Source of the DNA: Leuctra nigra
Taxonomy: Eukaryota; Arthropoda; Insecta; Plecoptera; Leuctridae
DNA: 64,000 nucleotides
Direction: 5' to 3'
Assembly (NCBI GenBank): GCA_934045905.1
Contig: OW203764.1
Coordinates: forward strand, 31,599,629-31,663,628
Below are positions 46,921 through 57,422 of the stretch, piece by piece. Positions within the stretch are counted from its first letter, which is position 1, and each line of letters starts with the position of its first letter. Under the pieces are notes generated by a model, which worked only from the letters and a program-made list of their open reading frames with translations, did no database searches and was not told the DNA's origin. Both the position numbers and the translations under genes were made by a program.

Positions 46921-47455
46921 GAAAGTGTATGTGAATGTAGAATATTTTCCCCGTGGGGGCACTGGCTCGGCCCAGGGGTACCCCCCCCCCCCCCTCCCGC
47001 TCCCAACACTGGGGGCATTACAATTTTGCTGGGCAACTTACAAGAATCTAATTCCGGACATTCAATTCTAAAATTCTAGGGGTAAAAAAGGTCTCACAAA
47101 TACTGTATTTTTGGAAAAATATTTATGCATACGAAAAGACTATCTCGTACGAAATGAATGGGGGGGGGGGGGGGGGGGGGGCACACCACAATGCGGGTCC
47201 GGGCCGCACAGGCCCGGGAAAAATGTGGAATTCGAGAGGCATTTGGGCCATTTTCATGCGTTCAGAACTACTATCTTCGGCGATTTGATATTTTTATTTA
47301 GTGAATATTGAATTTTATATAGTGTAGGTACGTTTGATATTTTCAATAAATCCGGACATTATGCCGTCCGGAATGAGGTAATTCCGCCAACCGGACAATG
47401 TTGTCCAATTCGGAGTATCCGGATAAAATCCGGACGGTTGGCAACCCTAATTACA
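46921..47455. mobile_element. G-tract element fragment(s), hAT-like
   Basis: Poly-C 46981-46994 and poly-G 47160-47181, followed by GCGGGTCCGGGCCGCACAGG, which is close to MITE 2 at 29381. The right end TTATCCGGAC-type repeats close with AATCCGGACGGTTGGCAACC then CT, a common DNA-transposon terminus. The left terminus is not located. Confidence 0.45.
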
Positions 47456-48184
47456 ATGAAATTTAATTTTGGAAAATTATTAGGTTCAATTTGTTATTTC
47501 AAGTTGCTCAGAATCGTGTACAGACAAAACGTATTTATTTAAATTTTATAAATAAATTAGAATAAAGGTATGAACAATTTATACAAATACAAAATCTATT
47601 ATTAACATCTAAAATATTATGTATATAATTTAGCATTTAATTCTTGGATTGAAAGATGTTCTTTCTACACAAAATGAGATTGAAAACATGATTTTTGCAA
47701 CAACGAACACTGATTTCTCTGTTATTTCTGATTATTTACATATTTCGTTTCATGAGGTTATTCCATTTTGACGGTTTGGGTCGGATAATCCATTAAATAA
47801 TTCGCAATCATTGGTGCAGAAAACTACCAATTTTAACATTTCGTAATGGGTTGAGATATTTTCATTCACCATGTATAATCCGGGCTCGACATTGTGCATG
47901 CAGTTTGTTGACATGAATTTGATCGGGTTTATAGTTATCGCCGAGCACTTAGCAGACGAGACACAAGTTTCACATGTCATGAGTATGTGGGCGGGGGAAG
48001 ACAGTGACTGCAGCGACGAGAGAAGGCGAGTGGTGGGGGAAGCACGCTCTCCCTTCTAATCATGTCGACTGATCGCTCAGCAGAACGCGTTGAAAAAGGC
48101 TCAAAACTACAAATTTGCGATACGTTTGGAGACCAGACCCGTGAACCAATTGATCTCAAACTTTACAAGTGTGTTGTTCAAAGA
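47456..48184. other. No gene recognised
   Basis: AT-rich, then a GC-richer part at 47980-48060 with overlapping frames on both strands and no motif. Confidence 0.4.
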
Positions 48185-48340
48185 TGAACTTAGGGTTATC
48201 CCTTGGCACATTTTCAAAATTAAATTTTAAGCGGCACCCAGCGAGACAAGAAAATGGCTATTTTTTCACCTAAATTCAACTAATTATTACTAATAAACGA
48301 AGCAAAAAATTAAAAATGTACCAAGGGATAACCCTAAGTT
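48185..48340. mobile_element. Small MITE, GAACTTAGGGTTATCCC termini
   Basis: GAACTTAGGGTTATCCCTTG and CAAGGGATAACCCTAAGTTC are perfect inverses; length 156 bp, AT-rich centre. No TSD outside the palindrome. Confidence 0.85.
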
Positions 48341-49321
48341 CTTCTTTTATCTAAGCATGGTGAAAATTTCAGATCATTTCGTCAACCCATTTCGTCCCCA
48401 ATCGTATCGCAAATTTTGTCTACAGTAAAGCAGCAAAATCGCCCGCGCTTGCCGCACCTTAACAAGGACTGTTCTATGGCATTCATTTATTTAGTTATAA
48501 AATGATACTGAGTAACTGAACCACTTGCGGGAAAAGCGGGATAGTCTAGGATTATCAGACGGCTATCTCGTCAAATAACGAAGTTTGCTTCATCGGTCTT
48601 ATGTCAAGCTAATTTTTTTATATGTTGTTCCTAACAGTCCAAAGTAACCACCATTCAAAATAAGTCAAAATAAAACCATCGGAACATGCCCAAAAAATTC
48701 ACGAAAGCCAAAACGGGGGGCCAAAAACGCAAGTGTTAAAACTGCTGCAGATCATTCAATTTCGGTCCAATTTTCTCCAAACAAAAACAGAAATGTTCAA
48801 CATAATATTGTTAATCTGAAAAAAAATTGAAGTTGACCAATTTTGGAAATTATATGGTCGATTTTAACAAAAAATTTACAAAACGGGGTACTCCAGGCAG
48901 TTTCGTTTCTTCCTGCGTCCGAGTTACAACTCCGATTGAAAAATAATTTACATGATAAAATAGCTTGTTCTTTTGAAAACAAATTTGTCGCTTGAAGTTT
49001 GTCGGTACGCGAACTTCATCGCAATGTTTTTGCGTTTTACCGAAACTACTTCGCGCGCGAAAACGAGATTTCCCCCCTTCCTCCCACGCTAACGGCCATA
49101 TAAGAACCCAATGCGAGCTCTGAAGTAGCTTGCGTCATGGACAGTTTATGGATCGCGTTTAGTGCTTTGGTGAAATTACAAGATAACTCCTTGGAGGTAT
49201 AATAATACACTTTTTGTGAATTTATTGATAGTGATTCTGAGCATTAGAAGTGACATTATATGAATTTAATTAAGATCAATAAAAGTCAGTGTATTTCCAA
49301 ATTATCTTTTAAAATTATTTT

Positions 49322-49385
49322 TTAGATTAGATCATTGTCGTTTAACGGTGCGTCAACGACGAGGTTATATTGCGCACATTAATGT
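49322..49385 (-). mobile_element. Short retroposon tail fragment
   Basis: TTAGATTAGAT then GTTTAACGGTGCGTCAACGA as in 31806-31850; only the last ~60 bp of that family are present, a very short 5' truncation. Confidence 0.6.
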
Positions 49386-50089
49386 TTACTTATATCACAG
49401 AAAAGTGGCAACGGGGTGTGAGATATGTGAATTTATAAGAGTTAAATAATCGGTTATTTTATTTTTTATATTACCTGAAACATTGTCACGAAGTACAATT
49501 TACATGCAGGACACATTCTAGTGTATAGTTCTTTTACCTAAAGTTGATGTTATTACTTATTCTGCACATTTAACACTGTACCTACTTATTTTTTTTTGTA
49601 TGTCAAATTATTTTGTATTTCAAATAAATTTAAAAAAAGGAAATTAAATTATTAATACATGCCCAATTTTAGAAGGAATAATTGTTTTAGAGATGGGCAA
49701 AAAATATCGATATATCGATATATCGATACAGTGGATACGATATATCGAAGATTTCGTATCGATACACCACGTTACGATATATCGTGATATCGATACAATC
49801 CATCCGATATTTTGAAATCGAATAAAACTTGTTTTTTTCCTTAATATTCAGTCAGATTTCTTGAAAACATCACTTTCAAAGACATATTTTTGGAAAATTG
49901 TATCGATATTTCGATATATCGATACAACGGTCTTGATAATATCGATATATCGTATCGATACAAGTTTCAAGTTTCAAGTTTTATTAATCCCTATTTGATC
50001 ATATACAAATGATATTGGACACGTCAATTACATAACAATTAGGTAAAGCAAACAAATTAAATTCAGGCTTGTACAAGAAATCATAATAA

Positions 50090-53059
50090 CTATAAACATT
50101 TTGCGTTGAGAAACTCGTCAATTGAATAAAAACAATTAATAATTAAAAATTCTTTCAGTGATGATTTAAAAATATACAATCTCTCATAGTCAATTTTAGA
50201 TTTTAATGATGAATTCAATTTATTGAAAAGACTGACACCAACTGCGACTGGACACTTATTATTAAACTTAGATTTAGAGTTCATTGAACATACTCTTAAA
50301 TTATAATTTAACCTGGTATTGTGATTATGTACCTCCTTGTTATCAATTGTTAAATGCTTATTTTCTATCACGAACATAATAGTATTATAAATATAAATGC
50401 AAGGAAGAGTGAGAATTTTAAAACTTATAAAAAGTGGTCTACATGAATCTTTGAAGTAAACACCAGCAGTACACGGATCGTAACTAGCACTGGCCAGAAA
50501 CCGAACAGCTCTCTTCTGTAAAATAAAAAGTCTTTTTGTGTGTGTGGAATGACCCCACAACACAATTCCATAAGAAATAAATGAATGAATATAGGAATAG
50601 TAAACGGACTTAGCTGCCTCAAAATTACAAATTTGCATTATTCTTTTGATCAAAAAGCAACCGGAAGACACTTTATTACCTACATTAAAAATGTGTTCTT
50701 TCCAATTTAATTTACTATCTAATGTAATGCCCAAATACTTTGTTGAATTTTGTACCAATATACTTCTCCCATTTAAGTAAATTAATGGACTGGACAAATT
50801 ACTGTTATTAGTACTTTGAGAAAATTGAAGCATAACAGTCTTAGATTCATTCAAACACAAGTCGTTGTTAACAACCCAACTAGCCAATTGCTGTACTTCC
50901 ATGCACCTATCATCAAGATCATTGCTCAAGAAGTGAGAAGTATCGTCAGCAAATAATGTTAAATTTCCTTTTTGAATACAATGTGTCAAATCGCCAGTAA
51001 ATAAAATGAATATTAGAGGAGCAATTGTCGAACCTTGCGGAACACCTATATTAACAGTAGTTTCATCAGAAAAATTAACACCTGAAGAAGTCACTAGTTT
51101 TATCACCTGTTTTCTTTCCGTTAAATAAGATTTAATCCAACTGCTGGCGACTCCCACAATACCAAAGTGTTTTAACTTATTCATTAATTTGTCATGATTA
51201 ACCATATCGAAGGCTTTCGAAAAATCGTAAAATATTCCAACGGCTGGACTTTTATTATCCAATGCATTATATATTTTATTAACCAAATTGTTTATGGCAG
51301 TAGTAGTAGATCTTCCTTTACGAAATCCATGTTGACAATCTGATAGCAGGTAAAATTTCTCTAAAAATAGTATTAACTTGTTATAAAATGCCTTCTCAAA
51401 AATTTTAGAAAATACTGATAATAAGGCTATCGGTCTGTAGTTTTCTACCGCGTCTTTTTTACCTTTTTTGAATAAAGGACTAATTACTGCTTTTTTCAAA
51501 TTCTCAGGAAACACACCTGACGAGAATGATTCATTTATAATGAAAACTAAAGGCTCTGCCACGTACCCTGCAACATACTTAACAATATGACAAGGAATTT
51601 CATCAAATCCTGCGGATTTTTTATGCGTTACTTTATCTATTACATCATAGACATCCTTCATACTAACAGGATACAAGAAAAAATTGTTACCGCTACAGGT
51701 ACTGCTTATATTTTGGATGTAACTACCACAACTGTTGCTAATTCCTTGGTTCGACTCCTTGCTCTTCTTCAAAACAATATCTGCCGCATTTTTAAAATAG
51801 TCATTAAATACATTAGCAACTTCTTTAGCTGAGTTAATGTGCCTCCCCTCATGAACCAGCTTAATATCCCCACTTCTTGAGCTGCACAAACTTGAATCAT
51901 TCATATTACTCTTTATTAAATTCCACGCAGCCTTTGACTTGTTTTTTGCCGTATTTATACATGTTATGTTCATATTACGTTTACTATTTTTAATGGCCAA
52001 TGTGTAATCTTTCTTCAGCTTTAAATATCGTGCCTTGTGCACCAAATTTCTTTTTGAAATTACGTACAACCTCTTTACTTCTTCAGACATCTGTTTTAAT
52101 TCTTTAGTGAACCACGAATTAACTTTTTTATTTTGTCTTTTTATTCTAACTCTTCTCTTTGGAAACGCTTCATCAAAATACTGATTAAAAATCCTCATGA
52201 ACTCATTAAACATATTATTAACACCTTCTTCGACATAAATGCTGTCCCAGTTGGCACCACTCATCAACAACTTGAAAGTATTTACTTGTTCATCACTGAA
52301 TGATCTTTTGTATACAAATTCCTGACTGCTATCAGTCGATGCACATGCCTTTACTCTCAACAGCTGAACACAATGGTCAGACAAACCAGCATCAAGTGAC
52401 ACGGCAGTGGCATTTGACATATTGGTGAAAATATTATCTATACACGTTTCAGATCTCATGGTAATTCTTGTATAATCATGTACTTGCTTAATTAATCCAT
52501 ATGATGAAAATAAATCTACAAGGGTAATGGCCTGATTACAATGTGAGCTAAAATTAACATTAAAATCACCACTTATTATAATATTTCTTCCTGTCATTTG
52601 CAGCTTATTCAACAGTAGTGTAAGTTTATCAACAAATAACAAAAAGTTACCAGATGGACATCTGTATATACACACAACAATGCAGTTTCCGTACGGTGCA
52701 CTTAGCTCAATGCATGTATATTCAAAAAGCTTATCCTCATTTAAATGTATGTCTGCTGTAAATAATTTTGAATTTAATTCTGACTTGACATATATCATGA
52801 CACCACCATGTTTATAATTATCTCTGCAATACCAATTAATCAAAGTGTAACCAGGAATAGTTGCACTGTTTATTTCACCCGCTTCCAGCCAATGCTCCGA
52901 TAAACAGACAACATCAGACGGATTTGCTTTTAAAAATGCTTCTAATAATTCAAACTTATTTCTTAAGGACTGAATATTAACATGCATAACAACGTTATTA
53001 GAAATAACATTCTTAGCCAACACCTCTGAAGCTCTTCCTAGTTTCCCTGAAGTCCACAA
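50090..53059 (-). CDS. LINE ORF2: endonuclease plus reverse transcriptase
   Basis: 989 codons without a stop. The N-terminal ~240 residues form an APE-like endonuclease: NIQSLRNK near residue 28, SEHWLEAG, GDFNVNF near 165 and the final SDH near 228. The reverse transcriptase follows (about 450-760): NYRPIALLSVFSKIFEKAF, QHGFRKGRST, FYDFSKAFDMVNH, GVPQGSTIAPL and the catalytic FADD; then YLGITLD and a C-terminal WGHS-K-LFILQKRAVR stretch. All catalytic signatures seem intact, and the length is normal for CR1-type ORF2. The annotated 5' limit corresponds to a TTG; the first in-frame ATG is codon 25 (52985-52987), right at the start of the endonuclease fold. The frame overlaps ORF1 by 22 nt in the -1 frame, so translation may depend on frameshifting or reinitiation. 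It would act in the nucleus, nicking target DNA and priming cDNA synthesis. Confidence 0.93.
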   Translation of the reverse strand: MWTSGKLGRASEVLAKNVISNNVVMHVNIQSLRNKFELLEAFLKANPSDVVCLSEHWLEAGEINSATIPGYTLINWYCRDNYKHGGVMIYVKSELNSKLFTADIHLNEDKLFEYTCIELSAPYGNCIVVCIYRCPSGNFLLFVDKLTLLLNKLQMTGRNIIISGDFNVNFSSHCNQAITLVDLFSSYGLIKQVHDYTRITMRSETCIDNIFTNMSNATAVSLDAGLSDHCVQLLRVKACASTDSSQEFVYKRSFSDEQVNTFKLLMSGANWDSIYVEEGVNNMFNEFMRIFNQYFDEAFPKRRVRIKRQNKKVNSWFTKELKQMSEEVKRLYVISKRNLVHKARYLKLKKDYTLAIKNSKRNMNITCINTAKNKSKAAWNLIKSNMNDSSLCSSRSGDIKLVHEGRHINSAKEVANVFNDYFKNAADIVLKKSKESNQGISNSCGSYIQNISSTCSGNNFFLYPVSMKDVYDVIDKVTHKKSAGFDEIPCHIVKYVAGYVAEPLVFIINESFSSGVFPENLKKAVISPLFKKGKKDAVENYRPIALLSVFSKIFEKAFYNKLILFLEKFYLLSDCQHGFRKGRSTTTAINNLVNKIYNALDNKSPAVGIFYDFSKAFDMVNHDKLMNKLKHFGIVGVASSWIKSYLTERKQVIKLVTSSGVNFSDETTVNIGVPQGSTIAPLIFILFTGDLTHCIQKGNLTLFADDTSHFLSNDLDDRCMEVQQLASWVVNNDLCLNESKTVMLQFSQSTNNSNLSSPLIYLNGRSILVQNSTKYLGITLDSKLNWKEHIFNVGNKVSSGCFLIKRIMQICNFEAAKSVYYSYIHSFISYGIVLWGHSTHTKRLFILQKRAVRFLASASYDPCTAGVYFKDSCRPLFISFKILTLPCIYIYNTIMFVIENKHLTIDNKEVHNHNTRLNYNLRVCSMNSKSKFNNKCPVAVGVSLFNKLNSSLKSKIDYERLYIFKSSLKEFLIINCFYSIDEFLNAKCL
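53038..53047 (-). promoter_or_regulatory. Possible -1 frameshift heptamer G_GGA_AAC before the ORF1 stop
   Basis: In the ORF1 frame the sequence is CAG GGA AAC TAG. GGGAAAC fits the X_XXY_YYZ rule. A -1 slip would bypass the TAG and continue CTA GGA AGA, exactly in the ORF2 frame. A 9-bp hairpin (AATGTTATT / AATAACGTT, loop TCT) begins about 29 nt downstream, farther than the usual 5-9 nt, so a stimulator is not obvious. Confidence 0.45.
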
Positions 53060-53547
53060 TTTGTATTAGCCGCATAGTGTAAAAACTTACCAAACACCCT
53101 AGCCCCTTTAACATTGAGATGCAATCCATCTCTGCACAAATCTGAATCAGTCAACCATTTACTTGCATTGATAAAATTTACATGCAGTGCGTCACAGACC
53201 CACAATAAATTCTCATTTAGTAATTTAATTTTTTTAGCAGACACATCTCTTCTATTCAAAATTCCACTTACAACTATCTTTGTACCAGGCAATATTTTCT
53301 TTACATTTGTAATAGAATCATATGCTTCACCTGTGATATAATCCAGATTTTTAGCACTTTTAATATTATTTGTCCCAAAGTGTAAAATTAATGTTTTTGG
53401 ATGACTTTTCTTACCCTGGATCACATCTCGCTCAACCGCTTGCGCTACATTCTGCCATCTCATCCCATACAGCATGAAGTGATATATCGACGTATCGATA
53501 TCTCTTTGTAGGAATATCGATATTTCGATATATCGATACACTGACAT
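53038..53547 (-). CDS. LINE ORF1, SGNH/GDSL-type esterase, N-terminally truncated
   Basis: The frame shows LILHFGTNNIK (block with conserved Gly-Thr-Asn) and, near the C-terminus, DLCRDGLHLNVKGARVFG, where Asp and His of DGLH are the usual catalytic pair of SGNH hydrolases. The N-terminal block with the nucleophilic Ser (GDS) is missing because the LINE is 5'-truncated. The first ~22 residues are translated from the flanking TATCGATA repeat and are not part of the protein. CR1/L2-group LINEs commonly carry an esterase in ORF1; its role in retrotransposition is not settled. The frame ends AAC TAG directly after GGGAAAC. Confidence 0.85.
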   Translation of the reverse strand: MSVYRYIEISIFLQRDIDTSIYHFMLYGMRWQNVAQAVERDVIQGKKSHPKTLILHFGTNNIKSAKNLDYITGEAYDSITNVKKILPGTKIVVSGILNRRDVSAKKIKLLNENLLWVCDALHVNFINASKWLTDSDLCRDGLHLNVKGARVFGKFLHYAANTNCGLQGN

Positions 53548-53823
53548 ATTGTGCCCATCTCTATGTTTTAAGAATCTAAAGAATCTAAGAATTTTATTTT
53601 TCTAAAGAATTTAAGAAGGATTTTAGTGGTCTCATTCGGATTATTGGCCATAGATTTTAAGTGTAATCTGTAATGTTCTATACTTTTCGGTACTGCTATT
53701 ATTGCCAGAAAATTCAAATAAGCCAATATATACTCAAGTATCTTATTGTCCCCATGCCAATCATCAATCATGTGTAGGTACACATGCCAATGAAAACACG
53801 AATACAAAATAAATAATGAATTT

Positions 53824-54847
53824 TTGATCGAGCGTAGCGAGCGTCACCACGGTACTCTTATGGCACTTTCTCTGTGTGTTTGTTTGTTTGTTTGTTTTTT
53901 TGTTTGTATTTTTTTTTGTGGTCACAGCCCAGGTCAAACCGCTCAAGCAATCGATCTGAAATTTTGTACACATACTAACGTACTCTATGCGGTCCCTGGG
54001 ATCGTTTTTGAATGGGCTCCCGTGATTGGTTCAAATTTAAAAAAAATTATCTTTCGATTGGTTGCTTCGATCAATTTGAAATTTAGCAAAAACATTGCAA
54101 CCAACATTGTACCCAATCATAAAAAGTTTCAGCCAAATCCTCCTATTGGTTCAAATTTAAAACCATTTTTCATGTGATTTTTGACATTTAACTAGAACAG
54201 ATTGACCGATCAACTTAAAACTTCGCGTGGTCATTGGTACCAACATTTTAGGTATTTTTGCCAATTTTCAGTCTAATCTGCCGTTATTTACAAAAGTTTT
54301 GTCATTTTAAGGTCATTTTATTCCATAATCTTGAAAAATGTATACTAAATTGTCATCCCTGCCTTCTTTAAGCTTCTGTTCCAAGGCAAGGCTTGTAGAG
54401 CAGCCAAGCTATTCACAATGTACAGTAAAATGAAAGCATTTTTGAGCTAGCGCATAAAATCGGATGCAGTACGAAGGCCAAATCCTCTAATTGGTTTAAG
54501 TTTAAATAATGTCTTCTGATTGGTCCACAATAAAAATGTTCACATTAAGTTCAAATTTTGCATGGTGATCAAGACCAACTTAATATTAAATTTTACATAT
54601 TGTAAGCCCAATCAGTCAAGTATTAATTGTAATTTTACGAGTTTAGTATGGGATGTCACAAGAGATTTCTGGAGAAGGTATGTAGGTAAGACTTCAAGAC
54701 ACAATGGATCTGTTATTCATCCAGAGTATTATGGAGATTGAAAAATTGCAGAGAAAATCGTCTTGTGCCGTGTCGTGCATCGTTACTATGGGGATGTTGC
54801 ATGTTCTGTGCTCGCTCATCAACGCGTTACACTGAGCGTTTTCCTAG
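53824..54847 (+). mobile_element. HINE/Helentron-like element, family C, complete (1024 bp)
   Basis: 5' end TTGATCGAGCGTAGCGAGCG, then CACCACGGTACTCTTATGGC and a (GTTT)n/poly-T tract. 3' end GTGCTCGCTCATC, AACGCGTTACACTGAGCGTT, TTCCTAG|T. The best reference copy of the family; minus copies at 36771 and 38113 are collinear with it. Frames of 117 and 73 codons are shadows also present, with differences, in those copies; no protein motif. Confidence 0.92.
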
Positions 54848-54896
54848 TAAAAAATGAATTGCTTACAAGCGTCAACAAATGAATTTGAATTTGATT

Positions 54897-55082
54897 AATA
54901 GACGATTCCATAAAGTATCTGAGAAGCTCTGATTTCTAAGAAAATTCCACTTGCTGTTTGATTTCCACCTACCTGTTGTAGTGTGTCAACAATGAGCTAC
55001 ACACTACAGTTATCTGGAAATCAAACTGCATGAATTATTTCAGAAACCAGAGCCACTCAGATATTTTATGGAATCGTCTATT
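54897..55082. mobile_element. MITE, AATAGACGATTCCATAAA termini
   Basis: AATAGACGATTCCATAAAGT and inverse ATTTTATGGAATCGTCTATT; arms about 60 bp with mismatches (CTCTGATTTC / GAAACCAGAG, TTTGATTTCCA / TGGAAATCAAA). 186 bp. Confidence 0.85.
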
Positions 55083-55320
55083 GAGTTGAGGGGGTTGATG
55101 TATTTTTATAGTCTCTGTGGTATATCTTACGTTAACAGCGAAAATATTATTTTTATAAGTCAAAATATTATAATTAAAACTTCGTCTGTATGTTTTAGGT
55201 TTTTCTAATCGATAGTGGGTTCCGCTCTTACCTACGAAACGATAAATATCTACGAAGTTCATTTTGTCCTATACATTGCTGCAGATGAAGCTCTGAATAT
55301 TCCAATCCAAGGGTGCGAAC

Positions 55321-55425
55321 ACATAAAATGATAACTTCCTTATCATGGTGACAAGTCCCTAGAAGGCCGTGAATAACATTGAGATGAGAGCTTGTCACCG
55401 TGACAAGAAGGTTATCATTTTATGT
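55321..55425. mobile_element. Small MITE, ACATAAAATGATAAC termini
   Basis: ACATAAAATGATAACTTCCT and inverse GGTTATCATTTTATGT, with CTTATCATGGTGACAAG / CTTGTCACCGTGACAAG inside. 105 bp. Confidence 0.85.
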
Positions 55426-55974
55426 AATCCCACCCCAAGATCGAAACTTCTGTTGAGACAATCGCTTGCTTAGTGGCAATGTAAAAGATTATCTCTCGAT
55501 CATTTCCGTCTATTTTGCAAACTTCACCCTACAATAAGTAACATGTAATCTTAAAAGAAATTAGTCGATATTTGGTTCAACACTCTATGTGGCAGAATTT
55601 TAGCGAATACATCATCATGTCAGTCTCAACTAGTTTCAACGATAGGGTTGTACATTCTTTTATTGTGATTTAGATGAGCTTATCAATTTGATCTTGTACT
55701 CGGTTACAAATTGCACAAACATTTCGCTCATACTCGACTGATTGGGTGACTTGAGTGTGTAATAATTGTGCATGTGTGTTGAAGCTCACTTCTCTACCGA
55801 CATGTTCTCCATCGTCTCTATCTACACAAGATAAAATTGATAAAATAATACTAACTTACCGCAACAACCTTACAAAAACTTCAGTGAATCATAATTTATC
55901 TTTTTCCAAACATTTAAAAACAAAATTAGTGGAAATTTAGTGAATCTTTCACTTAGTGACGGTGTATTTAATCA

Positions 55975-56035
55975 TAGGGACGGTAACCCAAAGGATCTGG
56001 ATTCGAATCCAGTCGGGATGCGCGTTTTTATTTCG
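55975..56035 (+). repeat. tRNA-like fragment
   Basis: GGTAACCC, then a good B box with stem CTGGATTCGAATCCAG. The anticodon arm and A box are missing, so it is a tRNA or SINE remnant. Confidence 0.4.
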
Positions 56036-57029
56036 CAGGTTCCTTCTTAATATTTGGATTGATTATCATTTCAGCACTTACGAATAATTCTGTAATAATA
56101 GCAGATTCTCGATTTCTCGCAAAGAAATACTTCACACTCATTTTAAATGGAACGCACTCATTTAAATAAATATTAAACAATACTATACTTCAATAATTAA
56201 AACAATTACACAATGCGTCATTTTGAAATAATGGGTTAAACAATTTTAATGCTGATATTGAAATCTTCTTCAATACATTCTAACTAACAAACTTTCAATA
56301 AAAAGAAATGACTGTATACATAATAAAAAAAACACAGAAGATTCGAAACAGTTGACAAGATAGTTTGAGAGTTACTGTATATCACCAGTTACTGGTGATA
56401 TAATAAATACTAATAGTAATTAATGTTTAAGAACATGTAGGTGTAATAATAAGTTATTTGATGATTTTGATATATAGTTTCTATAAGTAGAATAATATTT
56501 GTGATTAAACAACATGACTGAGTGACGAAACACTGAGCGACGAACGCCACTTGACAGCTCGCCTTGGTTTCTTATATGGCCGTTAGCGTGGGAGGAGGGG
56601 GGGAAATCTCGTTTTCGCGCGCGAAGTAGTTTCGGTAAAACGCAAAAACATTGCGATGAAGTTCGCGTACCGACAAACTTCAAGCGACAAATTTGTTTTC
56701 AAAAGAACAAGCTATTTTATCATGTAAATTATTTTTCAATCGGAGTTGTAACTCGGACGCAGGAAGAAACGAAACTGCCTGGAGTACCCCGTTTTGTAAA
56801 TTTTTTGTTAAAATCGACCATATAATTTCCAAAATTGGTCAACTTCAATTTTTTTTCAGATTAACAATATTATGTTGAACATTTCTGTTTTTGTTTGGAG
56901 AAAATTGGACCGAAATTGAATGATCTGCAGCAGTTTTAACACTTGCGTTTTTGGCCCCCCGTTTTGGCTTTCGTGAATTTTTTGGGCATGTTCCGATGGT
57001 TTTATTTTGACTTATTTTGAATGGTGGTT

Positions 57030-57153
57030 CAAAATTTTCGCTAGTTCGAATTTGTCCACCCATAGAGAGTTTTATTCCTTGGGCTGCCCAGCTTTAATTT
57101 TCGCTACTTCGAATTTGTCCACCCATAGAGAGTTTTATTCCTTAGGCTGCCCA
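57030..57153 (+). repeat. 62-bp unit, two direct copies
   Basis: TTCGAATTTGTCCACCCATA and the following GAGAGTTTTATTCCTT-GGCTGCCCAG occur at 57047 and 57109, separated by 62 bp with very few differences. It begins where the right arm of the long-inverted-repeat element ends. Confidence 0.9.
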
Positions 57154-57422
57154 GTTACACTTATGCGTGACGTCATTCTGACGTCACGAGAAAAGAGATC
57201 CTTGTGAACCTTAGGACTCCCGGGAAAAGCGCGTGGGAAAAGATGGTATTAAACGAGATAACGTTTTTGGGGTATTTAGTCGTGAACCAAACATTTAATC
57301 ACAAAATCCAAAGTTTAATTGCTTATAGCTACTGCACTATATAATTTTGTTTAATTTTTTTATTTACTAACTCACAAATTATTATCATTAGCACTATTTT
57401 GATTTTAGTATTCGCTAAATCA

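Larger units (their letters stand above)
49961..53480 (-). mobile_element. CR1-like non-LTR retrotransposon, 5'-truncated
   Basis: On the minus strand it carries part of an esterase ORF1, a full EN-RT ORF2, a ~120-bp 3' UTR and a short tandem tail (TTGAAAC repeats, 49961-49981) rather than poly-A, as is usual in CR1/L2-type elements. The 5' end stops inside ORF1, typical of incomplete reverse transcription. Both flanks read GATATATCG...GTATCGATA, possibly an imperfect target duplication, but the host is itself a TATCGATA repeat, so this is not decisive. Confidence 0.88.
49688..53563. mobile_element. TATCGATA-rich MITE split by a LINE
   Basis: Termini TAGAGATGGGCA / TGCCCATCTCTA (inverse, hAT-like sequence) enclose dense palindromic TATCGATATATCGATA-type repeats at 49707-49960 and 53481-53545. 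The LINE occupies the middle. Without it the MITE is about 355 bp. Flanking 8-mers (ATTGTTTT / ATGTTTTA) match only partly, so the TSD is not proved. Confidence 0.7.
55083..56565. other. Mostly unassigned
   Basis: Apart from the MITE at 55321 and the tRNA-like piece near 55980, no gene is seen. Frames of 60-90 codons have no domain. Confidence 0.4.
48545..57027. mobile_element. Long-inverted-repeat element, 8.5 kb, with nested insertions
   Basis: Arms 48647-49105 and 56566-57027 are inverse copies, almost identical over ~460 bp; both contain the same 61-codon frame and share CCACCATTCAAAATAAGTC at the outer side. The left arm continues outward (CTATCTCGTCAAATAACGAA, CATCGGTCTTAT) with similarity to the arms of 58138-63353; the right arm stops at a tandem repeat near 57030. 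The interior carries a MITE with a LINE, a complete HINE and small MITEs, but no transposase. The short arm frames lack coding features. Confidence 0.75.

Noticed and set aside
48797..48982. 61-codon frame also present at 56693-56878
   Set aside because: Identity follows from the inverted-repeat arms, not from protein conservation; no domain and in a palindromic TE arm.
50425..51832. 65- and 81-codon frames inside the LINE
   Set aside because: Shadows of ORF2 in other frames.
53824..54177. 117-codon frame in HINE family C and its shadow at 37289-37576
   Set aside because: It spans the poly-T tract and differs by frameshifts between copies; HINEs are non-coding.
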